The notes under the pieces are model-generated. The model had not been told where the DNA came from and did no database searches. It worked only from the letters and a program-made list of their open reading frames with translations. Shown in pieces: positions 47,888 to 57,250 of a DNA stretch of 64,000 bases. The stretch comes from Nitrososphaerota archaeon (lineage in GTDB: Archaea; Thermoproteota; Nitrososphaeria; Nitrososphaerales; Nitrosopumilaceae), in NCBI GenBank assembly GCA_021323705.1, contig JAJPKL010000017.1, forward strand, positions 1 to 64,000. The letters run 5' to 3'. A program made the translations under genes and the position numbers. Each line of letters begins with the position of its first letter. Positions within the stretch are counted from its first letter, which is position 1.

Positions 47888-50656
47888 CTAGTCCCAAAAA
47901 CCTCGGGTTGTGACGTACTGCCTTTCTGCCTCGTATACCTGTCGGTACATCTCTTCTTCTCCCACCATATTTCGCAGTATTCTTGCGCCAGTGTCTGCAC
48001 CAACACCATATCCTGAAAGCACAATAAGTGCAGTCTTTCCAAAGTTTTCCAACAGTGACGATACCTTCCATGCCCTGTTGAACTTGTGGTTCTCCTCTTG
48101 TGTTACCTTTTTTCCTGCAATCTTTTTTTGTACAATCTTTGACAGATCATAGTCAGAGTAGAACGTTGCAGTGATCTGCCTTGATTTGCAATGCGGACAC
48201 GCAAGTGTCCCGTTTATCTCATTTGTTTCAACCACCTTCTCCCACCTGCCACACCGCATGCACACAAGCCTGTGCTTTGTCTTGCCCAGCCGCGCCTTGA
48301 CAAGGTCAAGCACTCCCTTGTCTAGGTTTGCAGGAGACGAATAGTACTTGGTGGTGTGATCCAAGATTGGCTCGGCAAGCCTTGAAAAACTGTCAACTTC
48401 AAACCACCTTATCGATATTGCACCATCCCTTATCTTTTCAAGTATACGAGCTGCCCCTTCCAGGTCATACTTGTCATGAAAGAGCTCCCGCAGTGCTTCC
48501 TTTGCAAGTGGCGTGCTAGAGTACCTGTCGTACAGAAATCTTGCAGACTTGCGGTCATATACTGCCTCCCTTCCCACTATGCCAAACTTTTTTGCAACGC
48601 ACCAGGTTCTCCAGTTTACATTGTGCGTGCCAGAAAGAGACGCCCGCACGATTGATTCCAAGTCATATTGGTCTTTTAGCACAGAGACTACCGAGTCCTC
48701 TCCCACCCTGCCGTTTGATGATACCATGATTCTGTACGCGTCAGATCTCGAGTCTGCAAGATATCCGCTCTTTGCAGAAAGCATTGCAGAGAGTAGTGTA
48801 GAAAGTGTTGCGTTTATTCTTGTCCCAAGGCATGCATGCATCACTATGGTATTTCGCGCACGCTGCGATTCTACAACAATTGTTTTTTCGTCAGGAATTG
48901 CATTTATCTTCAAGTTTTCAATTATCTTGTTTGAGAGTTTCTCCTGCTTTGTCTTTGTTCGAAACAGACCAACCTTTCTTGCTGTTGTATAGTCTACCGG
49001 AATGTTCTCTCCCTCCCAGTACGGGACGTTGATTCCGGCAGACTGGACAGGTTCCACGTTTATCCTAAGCGAGCTGTCGTCCACGTTTAGAATGCGCCAC
49101 TGCATCCCGCGCAGCACAAACACATTTCCAGAGTCGCCGTAGTCTCCCACAAACCTCTGGTCAAGGCTTCCGATTATTTTTTTAGATACGGTATCAAACA
49201 CCTTGAACTTTAAGATGTCAGGAATGGTGGACAAGTTTTCAAAGTAGTACCTAAACGAGCGCCCTCTCTTCTTGAATATCATCTCTTCTTTGTCAAAAAA
49301 TATGATATATCCGTTGTGAAGTATCTCAAGGACTCCTGCCAAGTCCCCAAGTGTTGTCTTTCGAAACGGATATGCTTGGTTTATCATGGCTAACGCAGAC
49401 TCGACTGATACGGTCCCAAACTGCATCGTCATGCCGACCAAGTGGTGCGCCAAGACATCCAGTGCACCGTCGTGCACTATCTGGTCCTCAATTGATTTTT
49501 CGCGTACTCGTTCAAGTATGGCGCGGGCCTCAAACTCGTCGTCTGCATTGTTTGTCACAATCAAGCCCTTTGCAGACGAGCCCCTGCTGTGCTTGCTTCG
49601 GCCAATTCTTTGCACAAGTTTTGAGACCTGTCTTGGAGAACCATAGTGTATCACAAGTTCTACTGAACCAATATCAAGTCCAAGCTCAAGCGATGAGGTG
49701 CACACTACAATTCCCGGCTTGCCTGCCCTGAGAGTTTCTTCAGTCTCTTCCCGCACCTGCTGCGAGAGCGAGCCGTGGTGCATCTCGATTTGAAGGCTAG
49801 ACCTTTCCTTTAGCAGCGATGCAAGATATTCCGACTCGCCCCGTGTGTTTGTAAACAAGAGCACAGGCGAGTCAGGATGGTTTTTTGACACATATTCTAT
49901 TACAAAATCTACCACATCTGTTATGGTCCCGTCGATGTATCTTACTTCCACGTCATACGTCCGGATGGAATGATCCTCGATTATCTTGCATTTTCTTTTT
50001 GTGCCTACCACAAACTTGGCTGCCTCCGACGTATTGCCTACGGTTGCAGAAAGTCCCACCCTTGTTACCTGAAATTTTGTGTTTGCCTGCAGGCGCTCAA
50101 GGCTTAGAGAGAGCTGAGCCCCCCGCTCATTTCCAAGCAACTCGTGCACCTCGTCGATTACAATCCATTCAAGCTCATCAAGAGCTTTTAGCATTCCTGC
50201 TTGTGTAAGCAGAATTATGACTGTCTCAGGGGTTGTTATCAGTATGTCCGGCGGTTGTGCGGCGATTTTTTTTCGAACTGACTGAGATGTGTCTCCATGT
50301 CTTATCTGAATTGACAGCCCCTCATTTTCTGCATACCTGATAATTCTTCGAAAGACATCCCGGTTTAGAGCCCGCAATGGTGTAATATACAGCGTTTTGA
50401 TCTTTCCAGTTTTTTTTGACGTGGCAACTCTGTCAAAGATTGGCACAACAGCAGTCTCTGTCTTGCCTGAGCCAGTAGGAGCAATTACCAGAGAGTCAAT
50501 CTTTTGATGTATTACAGGAACGGCTTTTTTCTGGATCTCAGTTAGGTGTTCAAAACCAAGATTGCGAAACTTGTTCTTTAATTCAACTGGTACTAGTAGA
50601 TGACTCGGATTCCTTGGGTTCTCTTGTTCTAGATCGCTCGTATACCATTGCACCAA
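47888..50656 (-). CDS. lhr-like: Lhr-like superfamily 2 DNA/RNA helicase
   Basis: A 922-residue helicase. 'APTGSGKTETAVVP' (motif I), 'VIDEVHELLGNERG' (motif II, DEVH), 'LSATVGNTSEA' (III) and 'VQRIGRSKHSRG' (VI) are clear. The C-terminal region carries the winged-helix and Lhr-core extension, and 'CMRCGRWEKV...LACPHCKSRQ', a four-cysteine zinc-binding motif. Lhr proteins unwind DNA and DNA-RNA hybrids in repair. The start TTG 50656 (or GTG 50653) is uncertain; it overlaps a possible small membrane ORF. Confidence 0.88.
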   Translation of the reverse strand: MVQWYTSDLEQENPRNPSHLLVPVELKNKFRNLGFEHLTEIQKKAVPVIHQKIDSLVIAPTGSGKTETAVVPIFDRVATSKKTGKIKTLYITPLRALNRDVFRRIIRYAENEGLSIQIRHGDTSQSVRKKIAAQPPDILITTPETVIILLTQAGMLKALDELEWIVIDEVHELLGNERGAQLSLSLERLQANTKFQVTRVGLSATVGNTSEAAKFVVGTKRKCKIIEDHSIRTYDVEVRYIDGTITDVVDFVIEYVSKNHPDSPVLLFTNTRGESEYLASLLKERSSLQIEMHHGSLSQQVREETEETLRAGKPGIVVCTSSLELGLDIGSVELVIHYGSPRQVSKLVQRIGRSKHSRGSSAKGLIVTNNADDEFEARAILERVREKSIEDQIVHDGALDVLAHHLVGMTMQFGTVSVESALAMINQAYPFRKTTLGDLAGVLEILHNGYIIFFDKEEMIFKKRGRSFRYYFENLSTIPDILKFKVFDTVSKKIIGSLDQRFVGDYGDSGNVFVLRGMQWRILNVDDSSLRINVEPVQSAGINVPYWEGENIPVDYTTARKVGLFRTKTKQEKLSNKIIENLKINAIPDEKTIVVESQRARNTIVMHACLGTRINATLSTLLSAMLSAKSGYLADSRSDAYRIMVSSNGRVGEDSVVSVLKDQYDLESIVRASLSGTHNVNWRTWCVAKKFGIVGREAVYDRKSARFLYDRYSSTPLAKEALRELFHDKYDLEGAARILEKIRDGAISIRWFEVDSFSRLAEPILDHTTKYYSSPANLDKGVLDLVKARLGKTKHRLVCMRCGRWEKVVETNEINGTLACPHCKSRQITATFYSDYDLSKIVQKKIAGKKVTQEENHKFNRAWKVSSLLENFGKTALIVLSGYGVGADTGARILRNMVGEEEMYRQVYEAERQYVTTRGFWD

Positions 50657-50717
50657 CTATGCCAGCTCCAAATAAGATAACTGTGATAATCGGTATCTGA
50701 TCAAAAATTCCTGCCAT
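50583..50717 (-). CDS. Possible small single-helix membrane protein
   Basis: A 44-residue frame from ATG 50717: 'MAGIFDQIPIITVILFGAGI' (one transmembrane helix), then a basic stop-transfer 'YERSRTREPKE' and a Ser/Thr tail. It overlaps the first 74 bases of the helicase gene in a different frame. The clean helix plus charged tail look real, but length and overlap keep it uncertain. Confidence 0.4.
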   Translation of the reverse strand: MAGIFDQIPIITVILFGAGIVGAMVYERSRTREPKESESSTSTS

Positions 50718-50748
50718 GAGTCAGGTTACAACCTCGGTGATAAATAGA

Positions 50749-51396
50749 TTAAGGTATCTCTACGAGCCCAGCCGGTGTTATATCGTACATGATCTCTTTT
50801 CTTGCACCAAACGAAGGCATGACCTGAGCAAGAAACTTTGAGCCGTGCTTTTCAAGCCGAATCTTTTTGTGGGTAAAAATGCTAATTGATTTGTCAAGGT
50901 TCTCCCTCTCTTGCCCTCCAGAGCCACGAACTACGTTTGTCACTACGGCTGGAATCTTGCCCTGCACGCAGATTAGGCTCAATCTATGCATGTACTGCAT
51001 GAACTTTGTGTGCTTTTCAAGCGAGCTTGATTCCTTGGAATATTCAAACGAGAACAGGTCTGATATGTTGTCAATTACAACAAGGATAGGGCGCAGTTTG
51101 GATATTTTTTCAAGATTTGCAATCTGCTCTGCAGTGTTTGTAACCCTTGCAACCATCATGTTGTCCAAAAGTTTTTGGTCCAAGTTTCTTGCATGTAATA
51201 TCTCAATCATTGTTTCTGGTCTAAACGAACCGCTTGTGTCATGATAAATTATTTTTTGATTTATCGCATTTGCACATATATGCATTGCAAGCTGCGTCTT
51301 TCCACTGCCGCTGGGCCCAAATATATCAGTGATTGTACCCTCAGCTATTCCCCCACCTAATAACTTGTCAAGTCCAAAAACGCCAGTTGAGATCAA
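50749..51396 (-). CDS. radB-like: RadB-like RecA-family ATPase
   Basis: A 215-residue RecA-fold protein: 'STGVFGLDKLLGGGIAEGTI', Walker A 'GPSGSGKTQLAM', Walker B 'ILVVIDNISDLF', and 'VVTNVVRGSGGQERENLD'. It lacks the N-terminal HhH domain of RadA and has the length of archaeal RadB recombinase paralogues, which assist RadA and Hjc in recombination. Start TTG at 51396. Divergent from the LSm gene. Confidence 0.82.
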   Translation of the reverse strand: MISTGVFGLDKLLGGGIAEGTITDIFGPSGSGKTQLAMHICANAINQKIIYHDTSGSFRPETMIEILHARNLDQKLLDNMMVARVTNTAEQIANLEKISKLRPILVVIDNISDLFSFEYSKESSSLEKHTKFMQYMHRLSLICVQGKIPAVVTNVVRGSGGQERENLDKSISIFTHKKIRLEKHGSKFLAQVMPSFGARKEIMYDITPAGLVEIP

Positions 51397-51495
51397 ATCA
51401 TTTTACTAGAAAACACCTGAAATTAAATGGTTCAAGTGATGATCGGGAAGGCTTTTATTTACGATTTCAAGCACTGGTGACAAGTGAATTAATGA

Positions 51496-51738
51496 TTGTC
51501 ACAAGCGACTCCTAAGCGACCTCTGACAACACTTCAAAAGGGTGTCAACAAAAAGGTTGTAGTCAGACTAAAAAGCGACATCGAATACAAAGGAAAGATG
51601 AACAACGTTGATTCTTACATGAATCTAATCATGACAGACGCTGAGGAGATTAGCAATGGCAAGACCGTTGCAAATTATGGCAGGGTTATAGTTAGAGGAA
51701 ATAACGTACTTTTTATCAAACTAGAAAATGAGCTGTAA
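51496..51738 (+). CDS. LSm (Sm-like) RNA-binding protein
   Basis: An 80-residue protein with Sm motif 1 '[20 protein letters not shown]' (ending in 'D-S-Y-M-N-L') and Sm motif 2 '[11 protein letters not shown]'. Archaeal LSm proteins form heptameric rings that bind U-rich RNA. TTG start at 51496, with a TATA-like stretch (TTTTATTTA, 51453-51461) well placed upstream. Its stop overlaps the MetK ATG by one base. Confidence 0.92.
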   Translation: MSQATPKRPLTTLQKGVNKKVVVRLKSDIEYKGKMNNVDSYMNLIMTDAEEISNGKTVANYGRVIVRGNNVLFIKLENEL

Positions 51739-52916
51739 TGACTCAGATAATGAACGATATGGGTAGAAACTATCTTTTTACCTCAGAATCTGTTACAGAG
51801 GGCCATCCCGACAAGGTCTGCGATCAGATATCTGACGCAATTTTAGACGAGTTCCTAAAACAAGACCCCGAATCAAGGGTCGCAGTTGAGACCATGACAA
51901 CTACGGGAATTGTAGTTGTGGCAGGCGAGGTCACATCAAAGGCAAGGTTTGATGTTCAGGACATAGTCAGAAGTACAATCAAGGAAATCGGTTACAATGA
52001 TCCCCACTATGGTTTTGATGCAGACTCGTGCAGCGTCCTAGTTTCTCTCCATGCCCAGAGCCCAGACATCTCCATGGGAGTCTCTGCAAATGAAAGCAAG
52101 GAGCAAGGCGCAGGAGACCAAGGCCTCATGTTTGGATATGCCACAAACGAGACTGCAGAGTTTATGCCGATGCCCATACTTCTTGCACACAAGCTCACCC
52201 ACAGGCTTGCAGAGGCAAGAAAGAAAAAAGAACTCCCGTGGGCAAGGCCTGACGGCAAGTCCCAGGTTACAGTAGAGTATGAGGACGGAAAACCAAAAAG
52301 AATTGAAACAATTGTAGTATCAACACAGCACTCACCTGATATTAGCAACGACCAGATTCAAAAAGAGATTTTAGACAAGGTAATCAAGCCAGTGTGTGGC
52401 AGTTTATGGAACGACAAGATAAAGATTCATGTTAACCCAACCGGCCGATTTGTAATTGGCGGGCCTCCAGGCGACGCAGGACTTACTGGACGAAAGATAA
52501 TTGTAGATACGTATGGCGGCATGGGAAGACATGGCGGTGGCGCATTTTCTGGAAAAGACCCGTCAAAGGTAGACAGGTCTGCATGCTACATGTGCAGATA
52601 CATTGCAAAAAATATTGTGGCTGCAGGACTTGCAGAGAGGTGCGAGGTTCAGGTTGCATATGCAATAGGAGTAGCAGAGCCGGTCTCGCTCATGGTGAGC
52701 ACCTTTGGTACAAGCAAGATTCCAGAGGAGCAGATTGAAAACTTGGTCAGAAAACACTTTGACATGAGACCTGCTGCAATTATATCGCAGCTAAAGTTAA
52801 AGCGCCCGATTTACAGAAAGACTGCGGCTTACGGACACTTTGGAAGAAACGAGCCAGAGTTTACGTGGGAAAGCACTGACAAAGCTGACGTATTACGAAA
52901 GGCTGCAGGCCTCTAG
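51738..52916 (+). CDS. metK: S-adenosylmethionine synthetase (bacterial-type MetK)
   Basis: A 392-residue protein with '[20 protein letters not shown]' (ATP/metal site), '[12 protein letters not shown]' (signature 1) and '[16 protein letters not shown]' (signature 2). These are the bacterial/eukaryotic MAT motifs, not those of the archaeal MAT family. It makes S-adenosylmethionine from methionine and ATP, the methyl donor for the island's methyltransferase and for cobalamin synthesis. It follows the LSm gene in one operon (1-base overlap). ATGs at 51738, 51750 and 51759 are all possible starts. Confidence 0.95.
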   Translation: MTQIMNDMGRNYLFTSESVTEGHPDKVCDQISDAILDEFLKQDPESRVAVETMTTTGIVVVAGEVTSKARFDVQDIVRSTIKEIGYNDPHYGFDADSCSVLVSLHAQSPDISMGVSANESKEQGAGDQGLMFGYATNETAEFMPMPILLAHKLTHRLAEARKKKELPWARPDGKSQVTVEYEDGKPKRIETIVVSTQHSPDISNDQIQKEILDKVIKPVCGSLWNDKIKIHVNPTGRFVIGGPPGDAGLTGRKIIVDTYGGMGRHGGGAFSGKDPSKVDRSACYMCRYIAKNIVAAGLAERCEVQVAYAIGVAEPVSLMVSTFGTSKIPEEQIENLVRKHFDMRPAAIISQLKLKRPIYRKTAAYGHFGRNEPEFTWESTDKADVLRKAAGL

Positions 52917-53750
52917 CATTTTATCGTATCCTGTGAATGCAATTCTTGAAAGGCTAGCAAGTTTCCTATGGTTTCCAACATAGTTACCTACCAAGATGCT
53001 AAGATCATCTACGCCAAAAGGCGAGCTTGCTGACACAAGGGCATCATGGTATGATTTCTCAAAATCTACATGTTTTATCTTGGCTTTTCCAACAAGATCT
53101 CGCACAAAGCGGTTGTAGGTTACAGTTTGCAGCCCCACAAGATCTATTATTTTTCTTGAGAACTGTCTGCCAGAGATTGCCTTCATTATAACTTGGGCCA
53201 CATCATATACAAAGATTGGCTGCAGCCTGTATTTTCCCGAGCCTGGAATTACAACCACTCCATGATGATATATTTGACTTGAAAGTGTCCTTGAGAGCTG
53301 ATCCCCCCTCCCTATGATATATGACGGCCGAAATATTGTATAGTCAAGGCCTGAGTGAATAATTTCCTGCTCTGCTTTGAACTTTGAGATAAAATACCCA
53401 AGCGTAGATTTTTTGTTTACACCAAGACCGCTCAAGTAAACTATTTTTCCAATTCCTGCCCTCTTGCAAAGTGCAACTGCATTTTTTGTCAAGTTGACAT
53501 TTACTGTTTCATAGTCATTTTCTGCTGTCTGCCTCCCTGTACCAATAAGATGCAAAAAGGCGGTCGAACCCTTTAGATGGCGTACAAGATTTTTTTCTGT
53601 CAGGTCCTGTGTTTTTAGGGTTTTTCCAAAATCAGTCCTTCCCTTTCTTGCAAGAGCAACAACATCAAACCCATTTCTTGCAAGAAATCTTCCTGTGTTC
53701 TTACCTACAAATCCAGTAGCTCCCGAGATAACAACTCTGTTCCTGTGCAC
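52893..53750 (-). CDS. NAD(P)-binding SDR/NDUFA9-like epimerase-family protein
   Basis: About 285 residues with a Rossmann motif '[20 protein letters not shown]' and an extended-SDR architecture of the atypical (NDUFA9/NmrA-like) group; '[20 protein letters not shown]' has the place of the catalytic Tyr-Lys pair. The long open frame runs to TTG 53774, but GTG 53750 ('[13 protein letters not shown]') is preferred because it gives the usual N-terminus and avoids overlap with the divergent dnaJ-like gene. Substrate unknown. Its 3' end overlaps metK (convergent). Confidence 0.75.
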   Translation of the reverse strand: MHRNRVVISGATGFVGKNTGRFLARNGFDVVALARKGRTDFGKTLKTQDLTEKNLVRHLKGSTAFLHLIGTGRQTAENDYETVNVNLTKNAVALCKRAGIGKIVYLSGLGVNKKSTLGYFISKFKAEQEIIHSGLDYTIFRPSYIIGRGDQLSRTLSSQIYHHGVVVIPGSGKYRLQPIFVYDVAQVIMKAISGRQFSRKIIDLVGLQTVTYNRFVRDLVGKAKIKHVDFEKSYHDALVSASSPFGVDDLSILVGNYVGNHRKLASLSRIAFTGYDKMLEACSLS

Positions 53751-53807
53751 AACCAAGCCACAGATCTCCGACAAATTAATTTTGGTGTTATTCCAACGTC
53801 TATTTGC

Positions 53808-54251
53808 TTGAACCTGTCTGACTGTTATCAGATTCTAGGTGTGCAAAGAGGAGCATCGCAGAAGGAGATAAAGAGTGCGTACAGACAGCTCTCGCTCAAG
53901 TACCACCCAGACAAGAGCGAGAACCACAGAGATGGCGAGAGGTTCAAGCAGATAACAGAGGCCTACCAACTTTTGCGAAAGGAAGAAAAATCAAAGAACA
54001 AAGTTTCAGAGTCAGACGTAGCTGCAAACTATGCGCACTTTTGGAAAAAGTATGACGCAAGTAAGATGAATGACGATTTCAACTTTGGGCCCAACTTTGC
54101 AGGATTTAAGAATCCCTTTGGGGCAAGCACGCAGGAAAATTACAGCCACTTTAGAGAAAAGGAAGCTTCGTTTAAGAGCACACACCTCATACTCTACGGC
54201 GGCCTTGGATTGATTGCGCTCTGGATAATACTTGCCAGCATTCTCAAATGA
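53808..54251 (+). CDS. Membrane-anchored J-domain protein
   Basis: About 147 residues from TTG 53808. The J domain is '[20 protein letters not shown]', '[13 protein letters not shown]' with the invariant HPD, and '[15 protein letters not shown]'. The C-terminus has one hydrophobic helix ('[20 protein letters not shown]'), so the domain is tethered to the membrane facing the cytosol and could recruit Hsp70. The open frame extends upstream to ATG 53745, but that would run into the divergent gene. Confidence 0.82.
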   Translation: MNLSDCYQILGVQRGASQKEIKSAYRQLSLKYHPDKSENHRDGERFKQITEAYQLLRKEEKSKNKVSESDVAANYAHFWKKYDASKMNDDFNFGPNFAGFKNPFGASTQENYSHFREKEASFKSTHLILYGGLGLIALWIILASILK

Positions 54252-54310
54252 CCACGTCAGTCGGGTTTGCAGCAGAACCGATTAATACATAACAAAACAA
54301 CTTCTCACAC

Positions 54311-55411
54311 ATGGAGTCTGACGACAAGCCGAGGGGGAAGATGAGGACTGGTTACACCACAGGAACCTCAGCTACTGCAGGCGCAAAGGCAGGGGTGCTT
54401 GCAATTTTAAATCAAGAAAAGCAAAATGTTGTAGATGTCACACTTCCAAAAAAATCCAAGATGCAGATAAAAATTTCAAGTTGTACATTTGACAAGAGTT
54501 CTGCAACCTGCTCTGTCATAAAAGATGGTGGCGATGATCCTGACGTGACACATGGTGCAGAGATACACACTGCAGTATCTCTAACCAACAACATAGGCAA
54601 GATTGAGATAGACGGCGGCGAGGGAGTGGGCAGGGTAACAAAGCCCGGCCTTGGCCTCGAGGTGGGGTCTGCTGCAATCAACCCCACGCCAAAAAAAATG
54701 ATAACTGAAAACATTTCAGAGATTGCACAAGACCTTCTCAAAAAAAACGGAGTCAAGGTAATCATATCTGTTCCAAAGGGAAGAGATCTTGCCCCAAAGA
54801 CTGACAACCCACGTCTTGGCATTCTAGGGGGAATCTCAATTCTTGGAACAAGCGGCATCGTGGTGCCATATTCTACCGCATCGTTTGCCGCATCGATACG
54901 ACAGAGCATCGATGTAACAATCGCAATGGGAAACGATACAGTTGTTCTGACAACTGGGGGCAGAAGCGAAGAATTTGCAAGAAAGATAATTGACCTGCCA
55001 GATCATTGTTTTGTCCAGATGGGAGATTTCTCTGGATATACAGTACAGCAGTGCGCAAAAAAAGGAATCAAAAAAGCATACGTTGCAGGCTTTATTGGCA
55101 AGCTGACAAAGATGGGGATGGGAGTAAAGCAGACCCATGTGAAAGGCTCTAAGGTAGACATGGAGTTTCTGGCAGAGATTGCGCAGATATGCAACGCACC
55201 AGAGGATGTAATTTCAGAGATAAGAAAGGCAAACACTGCAAGACATGTCTTTGAGATAGTCTCAAGCAGAAACTTGGGTAGAGATTTTTTCAACCTTGTC
55301 TGTTCCAAAGTGTACACCCAGCTAAGAAACCATTCTGAGGAAAAGTTTGACATTGATGTAATAATGTTTGATTTTGACGGCAACACGATAGGCAGATTCC
55401 CCATACAGTAA
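54311..55411 (+). CDS. cbiD: Cobalt-precorrin-5B C1-methyltransferase
   Basis: A 366-residue CbiD protein: 'RTGYTTGTSATAGAKAGVLA' at the start, 'KDGGDDPDVTHGAEI', 'GGEGVGRVTKPGLGLEVGSAAINPTP' (in part) and 'TTGGRSEEFA'. CbiD methylates C1 in the anaerobic cobalamin route, using S-adenosylmethionine. First gene of the plus-strand cbiD-cbiG-cbiX-cbiC operon. ATG at 54311, with a following stretch of basic residues. Confidence 0.95.
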   Translation: MESDDKPRGKMRTGYTTGTSATAGAKAGVLAILNQEKQNVVDVTLPKKSKMQIKISSCTFDKSSATCSVIKDGGDDPDVTHGAEIHTAVSLTNNIGKIEIDGGEGVGRVTKPGLGLEVGSAAINPTPKKMITENISEIAQDLLKKNGVKVIISVPKGRDLAPKTDNPRLGILGGISILGTSGIVVPYSTASFAASIRQSIDVTIAMGNDTVVLTTGGRSEEFARKIIDLPDHCFVQMGDFSGYTVQQCAKKGIKKAYVAGFIGKLTKMGMGVKQTHVKGSKVDMEFLAEIAQICNAPEDVISEIRKANTARHVFEIVSSRNLGRDFFNLVCSKVYTQLRNHSEEKFDIDVIMFDFDGNTIGRFPIQ

Positions 55412-55424
55412 CAGATATGTTCGC

Positions 55425-56507
55425 TTGCAAAAAAGAACGTGTATGGATAAAGTAGCAATAGTTGCCATTACTAAAAACGGAATAGAGATAGCCAAAGACT
55501 TGAAGGCCAAGCATCCATCCTGGCAGGTCTTTTCCCCCTCTAAATTTTCAAATAATGATTCTGCAATAAACGGGTTTGAAGACTCTACCACAGAAAAAAT
55601 AGGCGAGCTCTTCAAAAGCTGCGAGGCGCTTGTCTGCATATTTTCTCTTGGTGCAGTAATACGCCTTGTGGCACCACACATGAAGGACAAAAAGACAGAC
55701 CCTGCAGTTGTCGTAATTGATGATACAGCCAAGTTTGTCATAAGTACTCTTTCCGGCCATCTTGGGGGCGCAAACAAACTCACAGAAGAGATTGCTGGAA
55801 CCATTGGTGCAACCCCAGTTATCACAACTGCTGCGGACGTGAACAAAACTATTGCAGTAGACTTGGTAGGAAAAGAGTTTGGGTGGCAGATAGATGATGA
55901 CTCGAAGGTTACAAGGGTCAGTGCATTTATGGTAAACGAGGAAAAGATTGGAGTATTCCAAGATGCAGGCGAGAAAGATTGGTGGCTTCCAAAAAAGGAA
56001 CTTCCAAAAAATGTCCACACGTATTCCAGCATTGAAGAGATGGTAAAATCAGACTGTAAGGGATTTTTGATAATATCTGATAAGACAATACAGGACAGGC
56101 AGTTGCTTGAGAACTCAGTGGTATACAGACCAAAGACACTTGTGGTAGGAGTGGGTCTGCACTGGGATACCACCAAGGATACAATCAAGGAGGGTCTAGA
56201 GTTCTGCCTCTCAAAGTTTGGCCTTAGCGCAAGATCAATTGCCAAGTTTGCGTCAATCAAAAAAGAGGCCCAAGTGGCAGGCCTGCGCGAGCTTGCAGAT
56301 GAGCTGAGAGTTCCAGTAGACTATTATGAAAAGGAGGACCTTGCAACCATTACAATACCAAACCCCTCGGAGGTTGTACAAACCTTTGAGGGAACCCCAA
56401 GCGTCTCTGAGGCCTCTGCGCTGAAGAGCTCTGGAGGAAAACTGATAGTTGAAAAGCAGAAATTTCCCCCCAATCTAACCATTGCAATTGCGAGGATTGT
56501 AAAATGA
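55425..56507 (+). CDS. cbiG: Cobalt-precorrin-5A hydrolase
   Basis: A 360-residue CbiG. 'CIFSLGAVIRLVAPHMKDKK' and 'STLSGHLGGANKLTEEIAGT' are the N-terminal and core motifs; the C-terminal domain has 'VVGVGLHWDTTKDTIKEGLE' and 'ASIKKEAQVAGLRELADEL'. CbiG opens the lactone ring and releases acetaldehyde from cobalt-precorrin-5A. ATG 55443 is the likelier start than TTG 55425. It overlaps cbiX by 4 bases (ATGA). Confidence 0.95.
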   Translation: MQKRTCMDKVAIVAITKNGIEIAKDLKAKHPSWQVFSPSKFSNNDSAINGFEDSTTEKIGELFKSCEALVCIFSLGAVIRLVAPHMKDKKTDPAVVVIDDTAKFVISTLSGHLGGANKLTEEIAGTIGATPVITTAADVNKTIAVDLVGKEFGWQIDDDSKVTRVSAFMVNEEKIGVFQDAGEKDWWLPKKELPKNVHTYSSIEEMVKSDCKGFLIISDKTIQDRQLLENSVVYRPKTLVVGVGLHWDTTKDTIKEGLEFCLSKFGLSARSIAKFASIKKEAQVAGLRELADELRVPVDYYEKEDLATITIPNPSEVVQTFEGTPSVSEASALKSSGGKLIVEKQKFPPNLTIAIARIVK

Positions 56508-57250
56508 GGCGGGGGTTGTTGCTAATTGACAGGGGCAGCCACGAAGATGATGTAAGACAAGAGCTGCAGTACATATGCAGCAAGGTAAAAGAAAAGGGAA
56601 ATTACCACATCTCAGACTATTGTTTTCTGGAGGTAGTCCCTCCCTATATCGAGGAAGGAATCACGTCGTGCCTTTCTGCAGAGATTGATTCGCTTACAAT
56701 TGTTCCATATTTCCTATATCCCGGAAGAAAGGTCAAGGCAGCAGTAGACTCTGCATCAAAGTTTCAGTCAAAAGCCAAGGTAAAGTTATCCATATCAAAG
56801 CCTATGAACATGCACAAGTCCCTGATTGCACTTGTGGACGAAAAGGTACAGAAGACGCTTGCCCTAAACAACGTTACCACACAAAAGAATAGTGTGGATG
56901 TCTTGGTAATAGGCCACGGCAGCAAAGACCCAGAGGCGCGGTCTGCCCTAAAATATGTTGCAGACGGACTGGCCTTGATGTATAGAAATGTAGTTTACTG
57001 CTTTTTGGAAATCGAAGAGCCAAACATAAAACAAGGAATTGACACCTGCGCAAAGAACAATCCAGACTGCCTTGTTGTGGTACCATATTTTTTGCACAAG
57101 GGAGCTCACGTAAAGCGAGACATTTACGAAGACCTAAACCCAGCCATTGAAAGTTCCACCATCAAGCAAGTACTTCTTTCAGAGCATCTTGGAACAGACG
57201 ACAAGATGGTTGACCTAGTTCTTGAGAGGGCAAAGGAGGCAGAGAGATGA
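56504..57250 (+). CDS. cbiX: Tandem two-domain CbiX-like sirohydrochlorin chelatase
   Basis: A 248-residue protein with two CbiX halves: the first begins 'GLLLIDRGSHEDDVRQELQY', the second 'VDVLVIGHGSKDPEARSALK', each followed by an E/D 'P-x-I-x-x-G-I' segment and a 'VPYFL' strand. In the second domain 'GHGS' keeps the metal-binding His; in the first the corresponding residues are 'DRGSHE', so its first His is changed. It should insert Co2+ into sirohydrochlorin. Overlaps cbiG and cbiC at both ends. Confidence 0.88.
   Translation: MRRGLLLIDRGSHEDDVRQELQYICSKVKEKGNYHISDYCFLEVVPPYIEEGITSCLSAEIDSLTIVPYFLYPGRKVKAAVDSASKFQSKAKVKLSISKPMNMHKSLIALVDEKVQKTLALNNVTTQKNSVDVLVIGHGSKDPEARSALKYVADGLALMYRNVVYCFLEIEEPNIKQGIDTCAKNNPDCLVVVPYFLHKGAHVKRDIYEDLNPAIESSTIKQVLLSEHLGTDDKMVDLVLERAKEAER

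Noticed and set aside
48513-48992. Long plus-strand frames opposite the helicase gene (for example 159 residues)
   Set aside because: Shadow frames opposite a strongly supported coding region, with no motif.
54252-54310. Cobalamin riboswitch upstream of cbiD
   Set aside because: The gap is only 59 bases and no B12-box-like conserved core was seen.
54412-56260. Long minus-strand frames (165 and 312 residues) opposite cbiD/cbiG
   Set aside because: Antisense shadows of two well-recognised genes.
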